DNA of 64,000 nucleotides from CAJPPJ01 sp963536495 (GTDB lineage: Bacteria; Bacillota_I; Bacilli_A; RF39; UBA660). The position numbers and the translations under genes are program-made. Shown here piece by piece: positions 17,568 through 26,533 of this stretch (position 1 is the first letter of the stretch; every line of letters begins with the position of its first letter). The notes beneath the pieces are model-generated. The model had not been told where the DNA came from and ran no database searches. It saw only the letters and a program-made list of their open reading frames with translations. The DNA is taken from contig CAUTAF010000006.1 in the NCBI GenBank assembly GCA_963536495.1, forward strand, positions 1 through 64,000, written 5' to 3'.

Positions 17568-18518
17568 CTAGTCTTCTTCTTTAAATTCAAGTCCTAAATC
17601 TTTTATTTTTTGAATTATTTCTTTATAAGATTTTTTACCTAAATTTTTAATTCTTTGAATTTCTAATTCTGTTTTATCAGTTAACTCTTCTACTGATAAA
17701 ATTCCTTCTTTCTTTAAACAATTGTAACTTCTTACAGATAAATCTAAATCTTCGATTGCAGTTGCTAAAGTAGTTTTCTTAGGATCTACTTCTTTTTCTT
17801 TCATCATACCTGTAACATTAGAAATATTGCTTAAATTTGTTAATATTTGGAAATGTTCTATCACAATTTGTGAAGCTAAAGCTACTGCTTCTTCTGGTTT
17901 CATAGAACCATTAGTCCATACATTAAGTATTAATTTATCATAGCTTTCATCTCTACCAACTCTTGTTTTTTCAACTTCATAAGATACTCTTTCAATAGGA
18001 GTAAAATTAGAATCCGTTGCTATAACTCCTACTTCTTTAATATCTAATAATTGTTTATTTTCTTCGTTTCTTAAGTAACCTCTACCATTTGATACAGTCA
18101 TCTTCATATCTAGTTTTCCACCTTCTTCAAGGTTACAAATAATTAAATCTTTATTAATAATTTCAATATCTGAATCTGTTTCTATATCAGATGCTTTTAC
18201 TGGTCCTTTTTTATCACATTTTAATTTAATAACTTTTAAATCTTTTGAATGATTTTTAATTACTATACTTTTCAAATTTAAAATTATAGTAGTTACATCT
18301 TCTACTACTCCAGGAATAGTTTGGAATTCATGAAGAACACCTTCTATTTTAACACTGCTAATAGCAGATCCTGGTAAAGATGATAACATTACTCTTCTAA
18401 GTACATTACCGATAGTTAAACCAAATCCTCTTTCTAATGGATCTAATTCAAATCTTCCATAAAAATCATTTTCTACATAATCAGTAATTTTATAATTTGG
18501 TTTTTCAAATTGAATCAT
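17568..18518 (-). CDS. rpoA: RNA polymerase alpha subunit
   Basis: The N-terminal assembly domain shows GRFELDPLERGFGLTIGNVL and the dimerisation motif LRRVMLSSLPG. The C-terminal domain, with VRSYNCLKKEGI and IKNLGKKSYKEI, keeps the helix-hairpin-helix that touches UP-element DNA and activators. The 316 residues match Bacillus. It lies between rpsK and rplQ, the usual place. Confidence 0.97.
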   Translation of the reverse strand: MIQFEKPNYKITDYVENDFYGRFELDPLERGFGLTIGNVLRRVMLSSLPGSAISSVKIEGVLHEFQTIPGVVEDVTTIILNLKSIVIKNHSKDLKVIKLKCDKKGPVKASDIETDSDIEIINKDLIICNLEEGGKLDMKMTVSNGRGYLRNEENKQLLDIKEVGVIATDSNFTPIERVSYEVEKTRVGRDESYDKLILNVWTNGSMKPEEAVALASQIVIEHFQILTNLSNISNVTGMMKEKEVDPKKTTLATAIEDLDLSVRSYNCLKKEGILSVEELTDKTELEIQRIKNLGKKSYKEIIQKIKDLGLEFKEED

Positions 18519-18539
18519 GAAATATACCTCCCTTTTTCA

Positions 18540-18923
18540 TTATCCACGTGGTCTTTTTGGTGGACGACATCCATTGTGAGGGATTGGTGTAACATCATTG
18601 ATTGCTGTAATTTCTATTCCTGCTCCTGCAATAGATCTGATAGCTGCTTCTCTACCTGGTCCTAAACCTCTAACAAATACTTCTACTTTTCTCATTCCTA
18701 AATCGTAGGCTTTTTTTGCTGCTGCTTCTGCTGCATTACCTGCTGCAAAAGGAGTAGATTTTTTACTACCTTTATATCCAATAGCTCCACTTGATGACCA
18801 AGCTAAAGCATTTCCTTCAACATCAGAAAATGTTGTTATAGTGTTGTTGAAAGTTGAAGTGATATGTGCACATCCTTCTGGAATATTCTTTTTAACTTTT
18901 CTTTTTCTAGGTTTGTAAGCCAT
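18540..18923 (-). CDS. rpsK: 30S ribosomal protein S11
   Basis: The blocks HITSTFNNTITTFSDVEGN, WSSSGAIGYKGSKKSTPFAA and the C-terminal NDVTPIPHNGCRPPKRPRG are the S11 signature. Length 127 is normal. S11 forms part of the platform near the mRNA exit. AGGAGG precedes the ATG. Confidence 0.98.
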   Translation of the reverse strand: MAYKPRKRKVKKNIPEGCAHITSTFNNTITTFSDVEGNALAWSSSGAIGYKGSKKSTPFAAGNAAEAAAKKAYDLGMRKVEVFVRGLGPGREAAIRSIAGAGIEITAINDVTPIPHNGCRPPKRPRG

Positions 18924-18936
18924 ATTTTCCTCCTAA

Positions 18937-19302
18937 CTATTTCTTCTTATTTGCAACTGTTTTTCCTTTACCTTTACGAGTTCTAGCGTTGCTTCTAGTA
19001 TTTTGTCCTCTTACAGGTAAACCTTTTTTATGTCTAATACCTTGATAGCTTTTTATTTCCATCTTAGTTTTAATATTCATATTAACTTCTCTTCTAAGAT
19101 CACCTTCTAATAAATATTTATTTAGTTCTTCTCTTATTAAGTCTAATTGATCATTATTTAAATCTGATACTCTTGTGCTTGGATCAATATTTACTGCTTT
19201 TAAAATTTCAGCAGCTCTTGTATCACCAATACCATAGATATAAGTTAATGATACTACAACTTGTTTATTATTTGGTATATCTACACCTTTTATACGAGCC
19301 AT
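18937..19302 (-). CDS. rpsM: 30S ribosomal protein S13
   Basis: MARIKGVDIPNNKQVVVSL, the helix-two-turn-helix IYGIGDTRAAEIL, and QGIRHKKGLPVRGQNTRSNA near the C-terminus are diagnostic; 121 residues. Its AGGAGG ribosome-binding site overlaps the rpmJ stop codon. Confidence 0.98.
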   Translation of the reverse strand: MARIKGVDIPNNKQVVVSLTYIYGIGDTRAAEILKAVNIDPSTRVSDLNNDQLDLIREELNKYLLEGDLRREVNMNIKTKMEIKSYQGIRHKKGLPVRGQNTRSNARTRKGKGKTVANKKK

Positions 19303-19315
19303 ATTTTATTTCCTC

Positions 19316-19429
19316 CTAACCTTGTCTTTGTTTGTGTTTTGGATTTTCACAAATAATTTCAATTCTTCCTTTTCTTTTTACCACTTTGCATTTATCACAA
19401 ATTGGTTTTACTGATGCTCTTACTTTCAT
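19316..19429 (-). CDS. rpmJ: 50S ribosomal protein L36
   Basis: A 37-residue protein reading MKVRASVKPICDKCKVVKRK and then GRIEIICENPKHKQRQG. It has the C-X2-C...C...H zinc ribbon of L36. The ATG at 19429 follows AGGAGGA; the TAG stop at 19316-19318 sits in the rpsM ribosome-binding site. It is placed between infA and rpsM, as in other Bacilli. Confidence 0.97.
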   Translation of the reverse strand: MKVRASVKPICDKCKVVKRKGRIEIICENPKHKQRQG

Positions 19430-19437
19430 TTTTCCTC

Positions 19438-19650
19438 CTATTTTCTATATTTAATACGTCCATGTGTTAAATCGTATGGTGATAATTCTAATATCACTTT
19501 ATCACCTGGTAAAATGCGAATGTAATTCATTCGGATTTTACCAGAAACATGAGCTTCTACTAAATATCCATTTTCTAATTCTACTTTAAAATTTCCACCT
19601 GGTAGTATTTCTTTTACAATTCCTTCTACCTCAATATTTCCTTGAGCCAT
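19438..19650 (-). CDS. infA: Translation initiation factor IF-1
   Basis: A 70-residue OB-fold protein with GIVKEILPGGNFKVELENG, AHVSGKIRMNYIRILPGDKV and a DLTHGRIKYRK end. It is two residues shorter than the common 72. IF-1 occupies the A site during initiation. Its ATG directly adjoins the map stop codon. Confidence 0.97.
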   Translation of the reverse strand: MAQGNIEVEGIVKEILPGGNFKVELENGYLVEAHVSGKIRMNYIRILPGDKVILELSPYDLTHGRIKYRK

Positions 19651-20406
19651 TTATCTCCAATCTCCTGTTAATATTTCATAACCATCTTTTGTTACTGCTA
19701 CAGTATGTTCAAAATGAGCAGATTTTTTATTATCTGCAGTAATAATAGTCCAATCATCATCAAGCATATATATTTTTTTAGTTCCTAAATTAAGCATTGG
19801 CTCTATAGCTATTACCATTCCTTCTTTTAAAATAGGTCCTTCATGAGGATTACCATAATTTAATACATTAGGATCTTCATGAACCTTATTTCCTATACCA
19901 TGTCCACAAAGTTCTTCAACAATTGCTAAATTATATTTTTTAGCATGTTCTTCGATTGCATGACTGATATCACCTATTCTATTTCCTGGTTTTACTTGTT
20001 CTATACCTTTAAATAATGCATTTTTAGTTTCTCTTAGCAAAAGTTCTTCTTCAGAAGTAACTTTTCCAACTGGATAAGTATATGCTGAATCTCCATGATA
20101 ACCATTATAGCTAGCACCTATATCCAATTTTACTAAATCTCCTTCTTTTAATTTACGAGCTGATGGAATTCCATGAACAACTTCTTCGTTTACACTTATA
20201 CAAATAGTTCCTGGAAATCCATATAGCCCTTTAAATGAAGGATATGACTTGCACTTATTGATTATAAAATCATCTGCTAAATCATTTAATTCTTTTGTAG
20301 TAATACCTGGTTTAATAAAGTCTTTTAAATACATATGTGTTTTATAGACTATATCACCAGCTTTTCTCATATATTCTATTTCTTCTTTTGTTTTAATTGT
20401 TATCAA
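19651..20406 (-). CDS. map: Type I methionine aminopeptidase
   Basis: It removes the initiator methionine from new proteins. The metal ligands are visible in KLDIGASYNGYHGDSAYT (two Asp), ELCGHGIGNKVHEDP (His), AIEPML (Glu) and FEHTVAVT (Glu). Length is 251. The start is a TTG at 20406, six bases after AGGAG; both lie inside the last codons of adk, giving a 14-base overlap. No ATG upstream in frame is usable. Confidence 0.95.
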   Translation of the reverse strand: MITIKTKEEIEYMRKAGDIVYKTHMYLKDFIKPGITTKELNDLADDFIINKCKSYPSFKGLYGFPGTICISVNEEVVHGIPSARKLKEGDLVKLDIGASYNGYHGDSAYTYPVGKVTSEEELLLRETKNALFKGIEQVKPGNRIGDISHAIEEHAKKYNLAIVEELCGHGIGNKVHEDPNVLNYGNPHEGPILKEGMVIAIEPMLNLGTKKIYMLDDDWTIITADNKKSAHFEHTVAVTKDGYEILTGDWR

Positions 20407-21025
20407 TTACATCTCCTAAGATTTTTTTGATATCCAAATCTTTAATATTTTTACTTACTGAATCATCTAATTTAAATAATTTTTGTTCATTTTTTAAATA
20501 TTCAGTTATAGAATTTATGTTATTTTCATAAATAGCATATCTTTTATTAAAAGTAGATATTTTATCATCGCTTCTTTTTTCAATAACTGAACCACAATTA
20601 GGACAAATATTATCATCTTTTAAATATTTAAGATTATAAATATGTTTACAGTTATTGCAAATTACTCTGTTTAAAATTCTATCTATTAATATTTCTTTTT
20701 CTACATCAAAATTAATTACTATATAATCATTTATGTTTAATTCTTTAAATAAATTTACCATATGAACAACTTGTTCATATGTTCTTGGAAAACCATCTAA
20801 TATAAACGGTTTTGATTTATTAATTTCTTTTAATTTATTTTTCAATATATATATGATTTGTTCATCTGATATTAAATTACCAGATTCTATAGTTTTTTGA
20901 TATTCTTTATGATTTCTTATTAAATCTCCAGTAGAAATATGAATATAATTATATGTTTCTACTAACTTTTCTGATAAAGTACCTTTTCCTGCTCCTGGAG
21001 GAGCAATCAAAACTATGTTTTTCAC
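20393..21025 (-). CDS. adk: Adenylate kinase
   Basis: It interconverts AMP + ATP and 2 ADP. It has the P-loop APPGAGKGT near the start, AMP-binding HISTGDLIR, FILDGFPRT near 78-86, and a lid with a four-Cys zinc site CNNC...CPNC, as in Gram-positive enzymes. Length 210. The start codon is GTG, and it overlaps the TGA stop of secY as GTGA. This also shows that UGA is read as stop. Confidence 0.96.
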   Translation of the reverse strand: MKNIVLIAPPGAGKGTLSEKLVETYNYIHISTGDLIRNHKEYQKTIESGNLISDEQIIYILKNKLKEINKSKPFILDGFPRTYEQVVHMVNLFKELNINDYIVINFDVEKEILIDRILNRVICNNCKHIYNLKYLKDDNICPNCGSVIEKRSDDKISTFNKRYAIYENNINSITEYLKNEQKLFKLDDSVSKNIKDLDIKKILGDVIDNN

Positions 21026-22287
21026 TTTCTTCTATATTCCCTTTTATAATTTCTAGCAACTAAACTTCCTTCTAATTGCTTATATGTTTCAAGTGCAACT
21101 CCAACTACTATTAATAATCCTGTTCCACCTAAAGTTACAACTTGAGGTAAATTTGTAATTTTATTAAATAATATTGGTAAAATTGCAATTATGACTATAA
21201 ATGCTCCTCCTAAAAAAGTAACACTCATTAATAAATTTGTAACATAATTTTCAGTTTCTTTACCTGGTCTTATCCCCGGTATAAATCCACCATTTTCATT
21301 TAAGTTTTTAGCTAGTTCTTCTGGTTTTATTTGAATATATGTATAAAAATATGAAAATATATAAATTAATACTGCGAATATTATGATTCCAATAGTCTTA
21401 GTATAATCTAAATAATTTTGAGTAAAGCTTATAAAAGCTTGGTTTTTTGTAAATTGTGCAACAGTTGATATTATAGCCATCAAACTAGATGCAAATATTA
21501 CTGGAATAACTCCAGCAGAATTTATTTTAAAAGGCATGAAAGATTTATCAATGCTTTCAAATGTTGTTGTTTTATTAACATATTTTATAGGAACTCTTCT
21601 TTCAGCTTCTTGTACAAAAACAACTCCAACTATTATTAATGCATAAACTATAACAAATGCTATAAATAATATTAAACCTAACCAAAATTGATATTTTCCA
21701 CTAGTTATTAATATATTAAACGCTTGTTTAAACATTTCTGGAAGTGAAAATACTATACCAGCCATAATAATTAAAGATAAACCATTTCCTAAACCTTTTT
21801 TAGTAATTTGATCTCCAAGCCACATTAAAAATGCAGTACCTGCAGTTAAAACTGTAGCTATATATATAACTTTTGTTGGTGTTAAATTTGAACCATTTAT
21901 TAAAAATGAAAATACTATCCCTTGTATAAAAGCAACAAAGATTCCTAAATATCTTCCTATTTTAGTAATTTTTTGACGTCCTACAGGACCTTGTTTCTTT
22001 AATTCACTAAAGTAGGGAATAATATCCATTTGTAATAGTTCCATTATAATTTCAGAAGTAATATAAGGCATTACTCCAAGTGCTAAAAGAGAAAATCTCT
22101 TTAATGCACCCCCTCCCATTACATTAAGTAATTCTACAAATCCTAAAGATGATGTATAATCTTTAGTTCCTGGAACTTTAATTGTAGTACCAATAAAGAA
22201 TATAAACAAAGCAAATAATGTAAAATATATTCTCTTTCTTATATCTTTATTTTGACTACTCTTTAATTGCTTTAATATTGAAAACAT
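21022..22287 (-). CDS. secY: Protein translocase subunit SecY
   Basis: The 421-residue protein has ten membrane helices, including GVMPYITSEIIMELLQ (plug/TM2 region), the cytoplasmic loop with QEAERRVPIKYV that binds SecA and ribosomes, and FIPGIRPGKET in a late cytosolic loop. It forms the channel for export and membrane insertion. It sits between rplO and adk as usual. Confidence 0.97.
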   Translation of the reverse strand: MFSILKQLKSSQNKDIRKRIYFTLFALFIFFIGTTIKVPGTKDYTSSLGFVELLNVMGGGALKRFSLLALGVMPYITSEIIMELLQMDIIPYFSELKKQGPVGRQKITKIGRYLGIFVAFIQGIVFSFLINGSNLTPTKVIYIATVLTAGTAFLMWLGDQITKKGLGNGLSLIIMAGIVFSLPEMFKQAFNILITSGKYQFWLGLILFIAFVIVYALIIVGVVFVQEAERRVPIKYVNKTTTFESIDKSFMPFKINSAGVIPVIFASSLMAIISTVAQFTKNQAFISFTQNYLDYTKTIGIIIFAVLIYIFSYFYTYIQIKPEELAKNLNENGGFIPGIRPGKETENYVTNLLMSVTFLGGAFIVIIAILPILFNKITNLPQVVTLGGTGLLIVVGVALETYKQLEGSLVARNYKREYRRK

Positions 22288-22288
22288 A

Positions 22289-22729
22289 TTAAATTACCTC
22301 GTATGAGCTTCCTGATTTTTCTATTTTTTCAATAGCTTTCTTTGAAAATTTGTGAGCAGAAATCTTTAATTTCTTTTCTAATTCTCCATCTGCTAATATT
22401 TTAATTCCACTTAATTGTTTTTTTATTATTCCAGTTTCTTTTAATAATTCTGGAGTAACATTTGTATTATCTTCAAAAACATTAAGATCTGTTAAATTAA
22501 TTGTAGCATATTCTGTTCTAAATTTATTGTTGAATCCTCTTTTTGGTATTCTTCTATATAAAGGTAATTGTCCACCTTCAAAAGTTGCTGGAATACTTGA
22601 ACCACTTCTTGCTTTTTGACCTTTTTGACCTCTACCACTTGTTTTACCAAGTCCTGAACCTGGACCTCTACCAACTCTTTTTCTTTCTTGAACAGATCCA
22701 GCATATCTTTTTAATTCATGTAATTTCAT
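22289..22729 (-). CDS. rplO: 50S ribosomal protein L15
   Basis: KRVGRGPGSGLGKTSGRGQK near the start, the LPLYRRIPKRGFNNKF block and the ISAHKFSKKAIEKIEKSG end identify L15; 146 residues. Its ATG overlaps the rpsE stop by one base; rpmD (L30), normally between them, is missing. Confidence 0.97.
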   Translation of the reverse strand: MKLHELKRYAGSVQERKRVGRGPGSGLGKTSGRGQKGQKARSGSSIPATFEGGQLPLYRRIPKRGFNNKFRTEYATINLTDLNVFEDNTNVTPELLKETGIIKKQLSGIKILADGELEKKLKISAHKFSKKAIEKIEKSGSSYEVI

Positions 22730-23280
22730 TATCCTAATATCTCCTCTATAGTTTTTCCACGCAACTTAGCAATATATTCTGGAGATTTTTGTTCTTTTAA
22801 AGCTTTGATTGTTGCTTCTGCCATATTCTTTTTAGTTCTTGCTCCTAATGATTTAGAAACGATGTTCTTAAATCCTGCAAGTTCTAGAATATTTCTAACA
22901 GCTCCTCCGGCTACAAGTCCTGTACCTTCTTTAGCTGGTTTTAAAATAACTCTTGTACTTCCAACTTTACCGATTGCTTCATGAGATACAGTGTCACCTT
23001 CAGCAATATATACTTTTGTTACATTCTTAGTTGCTTGTTGAGAAGCTTTTTGAATAGCATCTGGTACTTCAGCTGCTTTACCCATACCTATTCCAACTTT
23101 ACCTTTTCTATCTCCAACAACTACAAGTGCAGAAAATCTTCTTTGTCTTCCACCTTTGTTTACTTTTGTTACACTTTTTACTTCAACAACTTGTTCTTCA
23201 TATAATTTAGCCTTAACCATTTTATCTTTTTGGATTTTTCTTGGCTTTCTTACAACTTTTTTAGTTTCTTTTTCTTCCAT
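22729..23280 (-). CDS. rpsE: 30S ribosomal protein S5
   Basis: KSVTKVNKGGRQRRFSALV (the loop where spectinomycin-resistance changes map), GDRKGKVGIGMGKAAEVPDA and TGLVAGGAVRNILELAG are S5 landmarks. Length 183 with a Lys-rich N-terminal extension of about ten residues. AAGGAGG-like signal GGAGG precedes the ATG. Confidence 0.97.
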   Translation of the reverse strand: MEEKETKKVVRKPRKIQKDKMVKAKLYEEQVVEVKSVTKVNKGGRQRRFSALVVVGDRKGKVGIGMGKAAEVPDAIQKASQQATKNVTKVYIAEGDTVSHEAIGKVGSTRVILKPAKEGTGLVAGGAVRNILELAGFKNIVSKSLGARTKKNMAEATIKALKEQKSPEYIAKLRGKTIEEILG

Positions 23281-23289
23281 AAGGCCTCC

Positions 23290-23646
23290 TTAAAATTCCA
23301 ATCCTGCTTCTCTACAAGCATCTGCTAAAGCTTGTACTCTACCGTGATATAAGTATCCTCCACGATCAAATACTACCTTTTTAATCTTCTTAGCTTTTGC
23401 TTTTTCAGCAAGATCCTTTCCTACTACTTTTGCAGCTTCAACATTGCTACCATTTTTAAGTTTTAAACTTAATGATGAAGATGAAACTATTGTATTTCCA
23501 CTTTCATCATCTATAAGACTTGCAAAAATATTAGAATTAGAACGAAATACATTTAATCTTGGCATTTCAAGTGTACCATGAATATTTTTTCTTATTTTCA
23601 AATGTCTTCTTACACGAAGATCATTTCTACTAGTTTTTATTATCAT
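23290..23646 (-). CDS. rplR: 50S ribosomal protein L18
   Basis: RHLKIRKNIHGTLEMPRLNV, KVVFDRGGYLYHGRVQALAD and the final REAGLEF are typical of L18, a 5S rRNA binder. The 118 residues are full length. Confidence 0.97.
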   Translation of the reverse strand: MIIKTSRNDLRVRRHLKIRKNIHGTLEMPRLNVFRSNSNIFASLIDDESGNTIVSSSSLSLKLKNGSNVEAAKVVGKDLAEKAKAKKIKKVVFDRGGYLYHGRVQALADACREAGLEF

Positions 23647-23657
23647 TTTTTACCTCC

Positions 23658-24188
23658 TTAAGCTGCCTTCTTTCCTTCTTTTCTTCTTATTTTTTCATCT
23701 TTATATTTAATACCTTTACCTTTATATGGTTCTGGTTTTCTTATTTTTCTAACATTAGCTGCAAATTCTCCAACTAATTCTTTGTTAATACCCTTAACAT
23801 TTATTTCAGTATTATTTAATACTTCTATTTCAATTCCTTCAGGTACTTCTACTTCAACAGGTTTAGAATATCCTGCTTGAACAATTAATTTGTTTCCTTG
23901 TAATTGGAATTTGTAACCAACTCCAACTATTTCTAATCCTTTTACATATCCTTCAGTAACACCTACAAGCATGTTTGCTATTAAAGCATTTGTAGTTCCA
24001 TGAAAAGGTTTATATAAATCTGATTTTCTAGTTACCTTAAGTTCGTTACCTTCAACACTTATTTCTATTCCTTCAGGAATAACGTGTCTTAATTCACCCT
24101 TTTGACCTTTTATAGAAATAACACCATTTTCTTGTTTTATTTCTACATTAGCTGGTACAGTTAATACTCTATTTCCTATTCTACTCAT
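23658..24188 (-). CDS. rplF: 50S ribosomal protein L6
   Basis: MSRIGNRVLTVPANVEI at the start, the twofold-repeated L6 fold, and the C-terminal signature PEPYKGKGIKYKDEKIRRKE are present. Length 176. Confidence 0.97.
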   Translation of the reverse strand: MSRIGNRVLTVPANVEIKQENGVISIKGQKGELRHVIPEGIEISVEGNELKVTRKSDLYKPFHGTTNALIANMLVGVTEGYVKGLEIVGVGYKFQLQGNKLIVQAGYSKPVEVEVPEGIEIEVLNNTEINVKGINKELVGEFAANVRKIRKPEPYKGKGIKYKDEKIRRKEGKKAA

Positions 24189-24197
24189 ATTAAACTC

Positions 24198-24599
24198 CTA
24201 CCAAATATATAATAGAACTTCTCCACCTAAGTTTTTACTTCTTGCTTCCTTATCAGTCATTAAACCTTGAGAAGTAGAAATAACTGCTGTACCTAAACCA
24301 TTTAATACTCTTGGTACATCTTCAACTTTAGCGTAAACTCTAAGACCTGGCTTAGAAATTCTCTTAAGTCCTGTTATAACTCTTTCTTTATTATTATATT
24401 TTAGGGTGATTTTTATGTTTTTTTCTACTTTATCTTCATCAACAAGCTCAAAATTAGAAATATATCCTTCATTTTTAAATATATTTGCTATTTCTAATTT
24501 TAGCTTAGAAGATGGAATTATTACTTCTTCATAACGCATAGCATTTGCATTTCTAATTCTAGTTAACATATCTGCAATTGTATCAGTTACTATAGCCAT
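24198..24599 (-). CDS. rpsH: 30S ribosomal protein S8
   Basis: DTIADMLTRIRNANAMRYEE, GLKRISKPGLRVY and GLGTAVISTSQGLMTDKEAR are S8 hallmarks; 133 residues. S8 binds helix 21 of 16S rRNA and is a repressor of the spc operon in enterobacteria. AGGAGG precedes the ATG. Confidence 0.97.
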   Translation of the reverse strand: MAIVTDTIADMLTRIRNANAMRYEEVIIPSSKLKLEIANIFKNEGYISNFELVDEDKVEKNIKITLKYNNKERVITGLKRISKPGLRVYAKVEDVPRVLNGLGTAVISTSQGLMTDKEARSKNLGGEVLLYIW

Positions 24600-24623
24600 A
24601 ATATAACCTCCTTCATTTTATTA

Positions 24624-24809
24624 TTACCAGCTTGATTTTTTAACACCAGGTATTTGTCCTTGATTAGCTAATTCTCTTAAACAAATACGGCATATTCCAA
24701 ATTTTGAAATTACTGAATGTGGTCTTCCACAAACTTGACATCTTGTATATTCCCTAACCTTAAATTTCTTTTTACGATTAGCTTTTACTAACATACTCTT
24801 CTTTGCCAT
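24624..24809 (-). CDS. rpsN: 30S ribosomal protein S14, zinc-binding type Z
   Basis: The short 61-residue form carries the zinc ribbon CQVCGRPH...CRICLREL and the C-terminal GQIPGVKKSSW. This C+ type is the usual version in Bacillota. Confidence 0.97.
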   Translation of the reverse strand: MAKKSMLVKANRKKKFKVREYTRCQVCGRPHSVISKFGICRICLRELANQGQIPGVKKSSW

Positions 24810-24815
24810 ATTTAC

Positions 24816-25355
24816 CTACTTTCTAAAAGGAACACCTAAAGCTGCTAATAATTCATATGCTTCAGCGTCTGTTTTTGCTGTTGTAACAAAAACTATGTCC
24901 ATTCCTCTTACTTTTACTACATCATCGAATTTAATTTCTTTAAAAACTAATTGTTCTTTAATTCCAAGAGTGTAATTTCCTTTTCCATCAAATGCTTTAG
25001 GATTTACACCTCTAAAGTCCATAACATCAGGTAATGATATGTTAACTAACTTATATAAGAAGTTATACATATTTTCTCCTCTTAATGTTACTTTACATCC
25101 AATTGATTGACCTTCTCTTAATTTAAATGCTGCTATAGATTTTTTAGCTTTTGTAATAACAGGTTTTTGACCTGATATTAAAGATAAATCACGAACTGCT
25201 GCATCTAATAATTTATGATCACTATTTGCTTCACCAACACCAATGTTGATAACTATTTTTTCCAACTTAGGAACTTCCATAACTGATTTATAGTTATGTT
25301 TTTCTTTTAAAGTTGGTACTATTTCTTTAATATACTTTTCTTTTAATACATTCAT
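24816..25355 (-). CDS. rplE: 50S ribosomal protein L5
   Basis: VPKLEKIVINIGVGEANSD, SGQKPVITKAKKSIA and the RGVNPKAFDGKGNYTLGIKE segment identify L5; 179 residues. L5 binds 5S rRNA and the P-site tRNA. Confidence 0.97.
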   Translation of the reverse strand: MNVLKEKYIKEIVPTLKEKHNYKSVMEVPKLEKIVINIGVGEANSDHKLLDAAVRDLSLISGQKPVITKAKKSIAAFKLREGQSIGCKVTLRGENMYNFLYKLVNISLPDVMDFRGVNPKAFDGKGNYTLGIKEQLVFKEIKFDDVVKVRGMDIVFVTTAKTDAEAYELLAALGVPFRK

Positions 25356-25368
25356 AATTCATCCTTTC

Positions 25369-25677
25369 TTAAGCTATCTTTTCATTAGTTTTCTTACTAA
25401 CTCTATATTTGTTTCCATCTTTATCAAAAGCTTTACCAATTCTTGTTCTCTTGTTTGTTTTTGGATCTATATGCATAACATTTGAAATATGTATAGGAGC
25501 TTCTTTTTCAACTATACCTCCAGTTGATACACCATTTGGCTTTTGACTTTTTTTGATGATGTTGATACCTTCTACTATTACTTTGTTCTTTTCACGAAGT
25601 ACTTTTAGGATTTTTCCTACTTTACCTTTATCTTTACCAGTAATTACTATTACTTTATCATTTACTTTAAAGTTCAT
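25369..25677 (-). CDS. rplX: 50S ribosomal protein L24
   Basis: It has a KOW motif at the N-terminus (VNDKVIVITGKDKGKVGKIL), then VIVEGINIIKKSQKP and the conserved IHISNVMHIDPKT. The 102 residues are normal. L24 starts 50S assembly. Confidence 0.97.
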   Translation of the reverse strand: MNFKVNDKVIVITGKDKGKVGKILKVLREKNKVIVEGINIIKKSQKPNGVSTGGIVEKEAPIHISNVMHIDPKTNKRTRIGKAFDKDGNKYRVSKKTNEKIA

Positions 25678-25686
25678 ATTTCCTCC

Positions 25687-26052
25687 TTATAATACTTCCT
25701 TAGCTAGAGAAATAATTTTCATAAATCCTTTTCTTAATTCTCTTGCTACTGGTCCAAAAATACGAGTTCCTATAGGGTTTTTATCAGCGTTAATAATAAC
25801 ACAAGCATTATCATTAAATTTTATATAAGAACCATCTTCTCTTCTAAGACCATTTTTTGTTCTAACTATTACAGCTTTTACAACTGCTCCTTGTTTAACA
25901 TTCCCGTTAGGTATAGCTTTCTTAACTGTCCCAACAACAATGTCACCAATGTTTCCACTTTTAACTTTGCTTCCGCCTAATACTCTTATAACTAATAATT
26001 CTCTTGCTCCAGAGTTATCAGCAACTTTTAGACGTGTTTCTTGTTGAATCAT
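25687..26052 (-). CDS. rplN: 50S ribosomal protein L14
   Basis: MIQQETRLKVADNSGARELL, GDIVVGTVKKAIPNG and the C-terminal GTRIFGPVARELR identify L14 at 121 residues, one shorter than usual. Confidence 0.97.
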   Translation of the reverse strand: MIQQETRLKVADNSGARELLVIRVLGGSKVKSGNIGDIVVGTVKKAIPNGNVKQGAVVKAVIVRTKNGLRREDGSYIKFNDNACVIINADKNPIGTRIFGPVARELRKGFMKIISLAKEVL

Positions 26053-26071
26053 CTTATTCCTCCTTACCTAA

Positions 26072-26329
26072 CTATAATATTATCGCTTTTTCAACTACTT
26101 CTACTAAAGCAAAATATTTAGTTTTTGATAATGGTCTTGTTTCAACTATCTTAACTTTATCTCCTACTTTAGCAATATTTTGTTCGTCGTGAACTGCATA
26201 TTTTTTAGAATATTTAACTCTTTTCCCATAAAGAGGGTGTTTTTTATAAGTTTCTACTAAAACTGTGATAGTTTTATCGTTAACATTACTTACAACTTTA
26301 CCAATAAATTCTTTTCTTGTCTTTTCCAT
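26072..26329 (-). CDS. rpsQ: 30S ribosomal protein S17
   Basis: An OB-fold protein of 85 residues with EFIGKVVSNVNDKTITVLVE, YGKRVKYSKKYAVHDE and the conserved GDKVKIVETRPLSKTK. It binds 16S rRNA early in assembly. Confidence 0.97.
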   Translation of the reverse strand: MEKTRKEFIGKVVSNVNDKTITVLVETYKKHPLYGKRVKYSKKYAVHDEQNIAKVGDKVKIVETRPLSKTKYFALVEVVEKAIIL

Positions 26330-26338
26330 GTTCCCTCC

Positions 26339-26533
26339 CTACTTGTTAAGTTCTCTTTCTCTTAATTCAGTTTTAAGTCTTGCAACTTCTCTTCTTAAGT
26401 CTTTTAAACGAGAAGGTTTTTCAAGTTGACCATTAGCCAATTGAAAACGTAAATCAAATAATTCTTCTTTATCAGCTTTGATTTTTGAAATTATTTCTTC
26501 ATTTGATAATTTTTTTATTTCTTCAGCTTTCAT
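26339..26533 (-). CDS. rpmC: 50S ribosomal protein L29
   Basis: A 64-residue helical hairpin with LFDLRFQLANGQLEKPSRLK and a Lys/Arg-rich second helix. L29 sits next to the exit tunnel near SRP and trigger factor. Its ATG overlaps the rplP stop by one base. Confidence 0.96.
   Translation of the reverse strand: MKAEEIKKLSNEEIISKIKADKEELFDLRFQLANGQLEKPSRLKDLRREVARLKTELRERELNK

Noticed and set aside
18541..18556. CCACGTGG at the end of rpsK as parS
   Set aside because: Outside the hexamer it does not fit the consensus; it encodes the conserved RPRG end of S11.
22492..22737. Repetitive Val/Lys/Gln- and Leu/Phe-rich frames across rplO
   Set aside because: They are out-of-frame readings of the repetitive Gly/Lys/Arg codons of L15.
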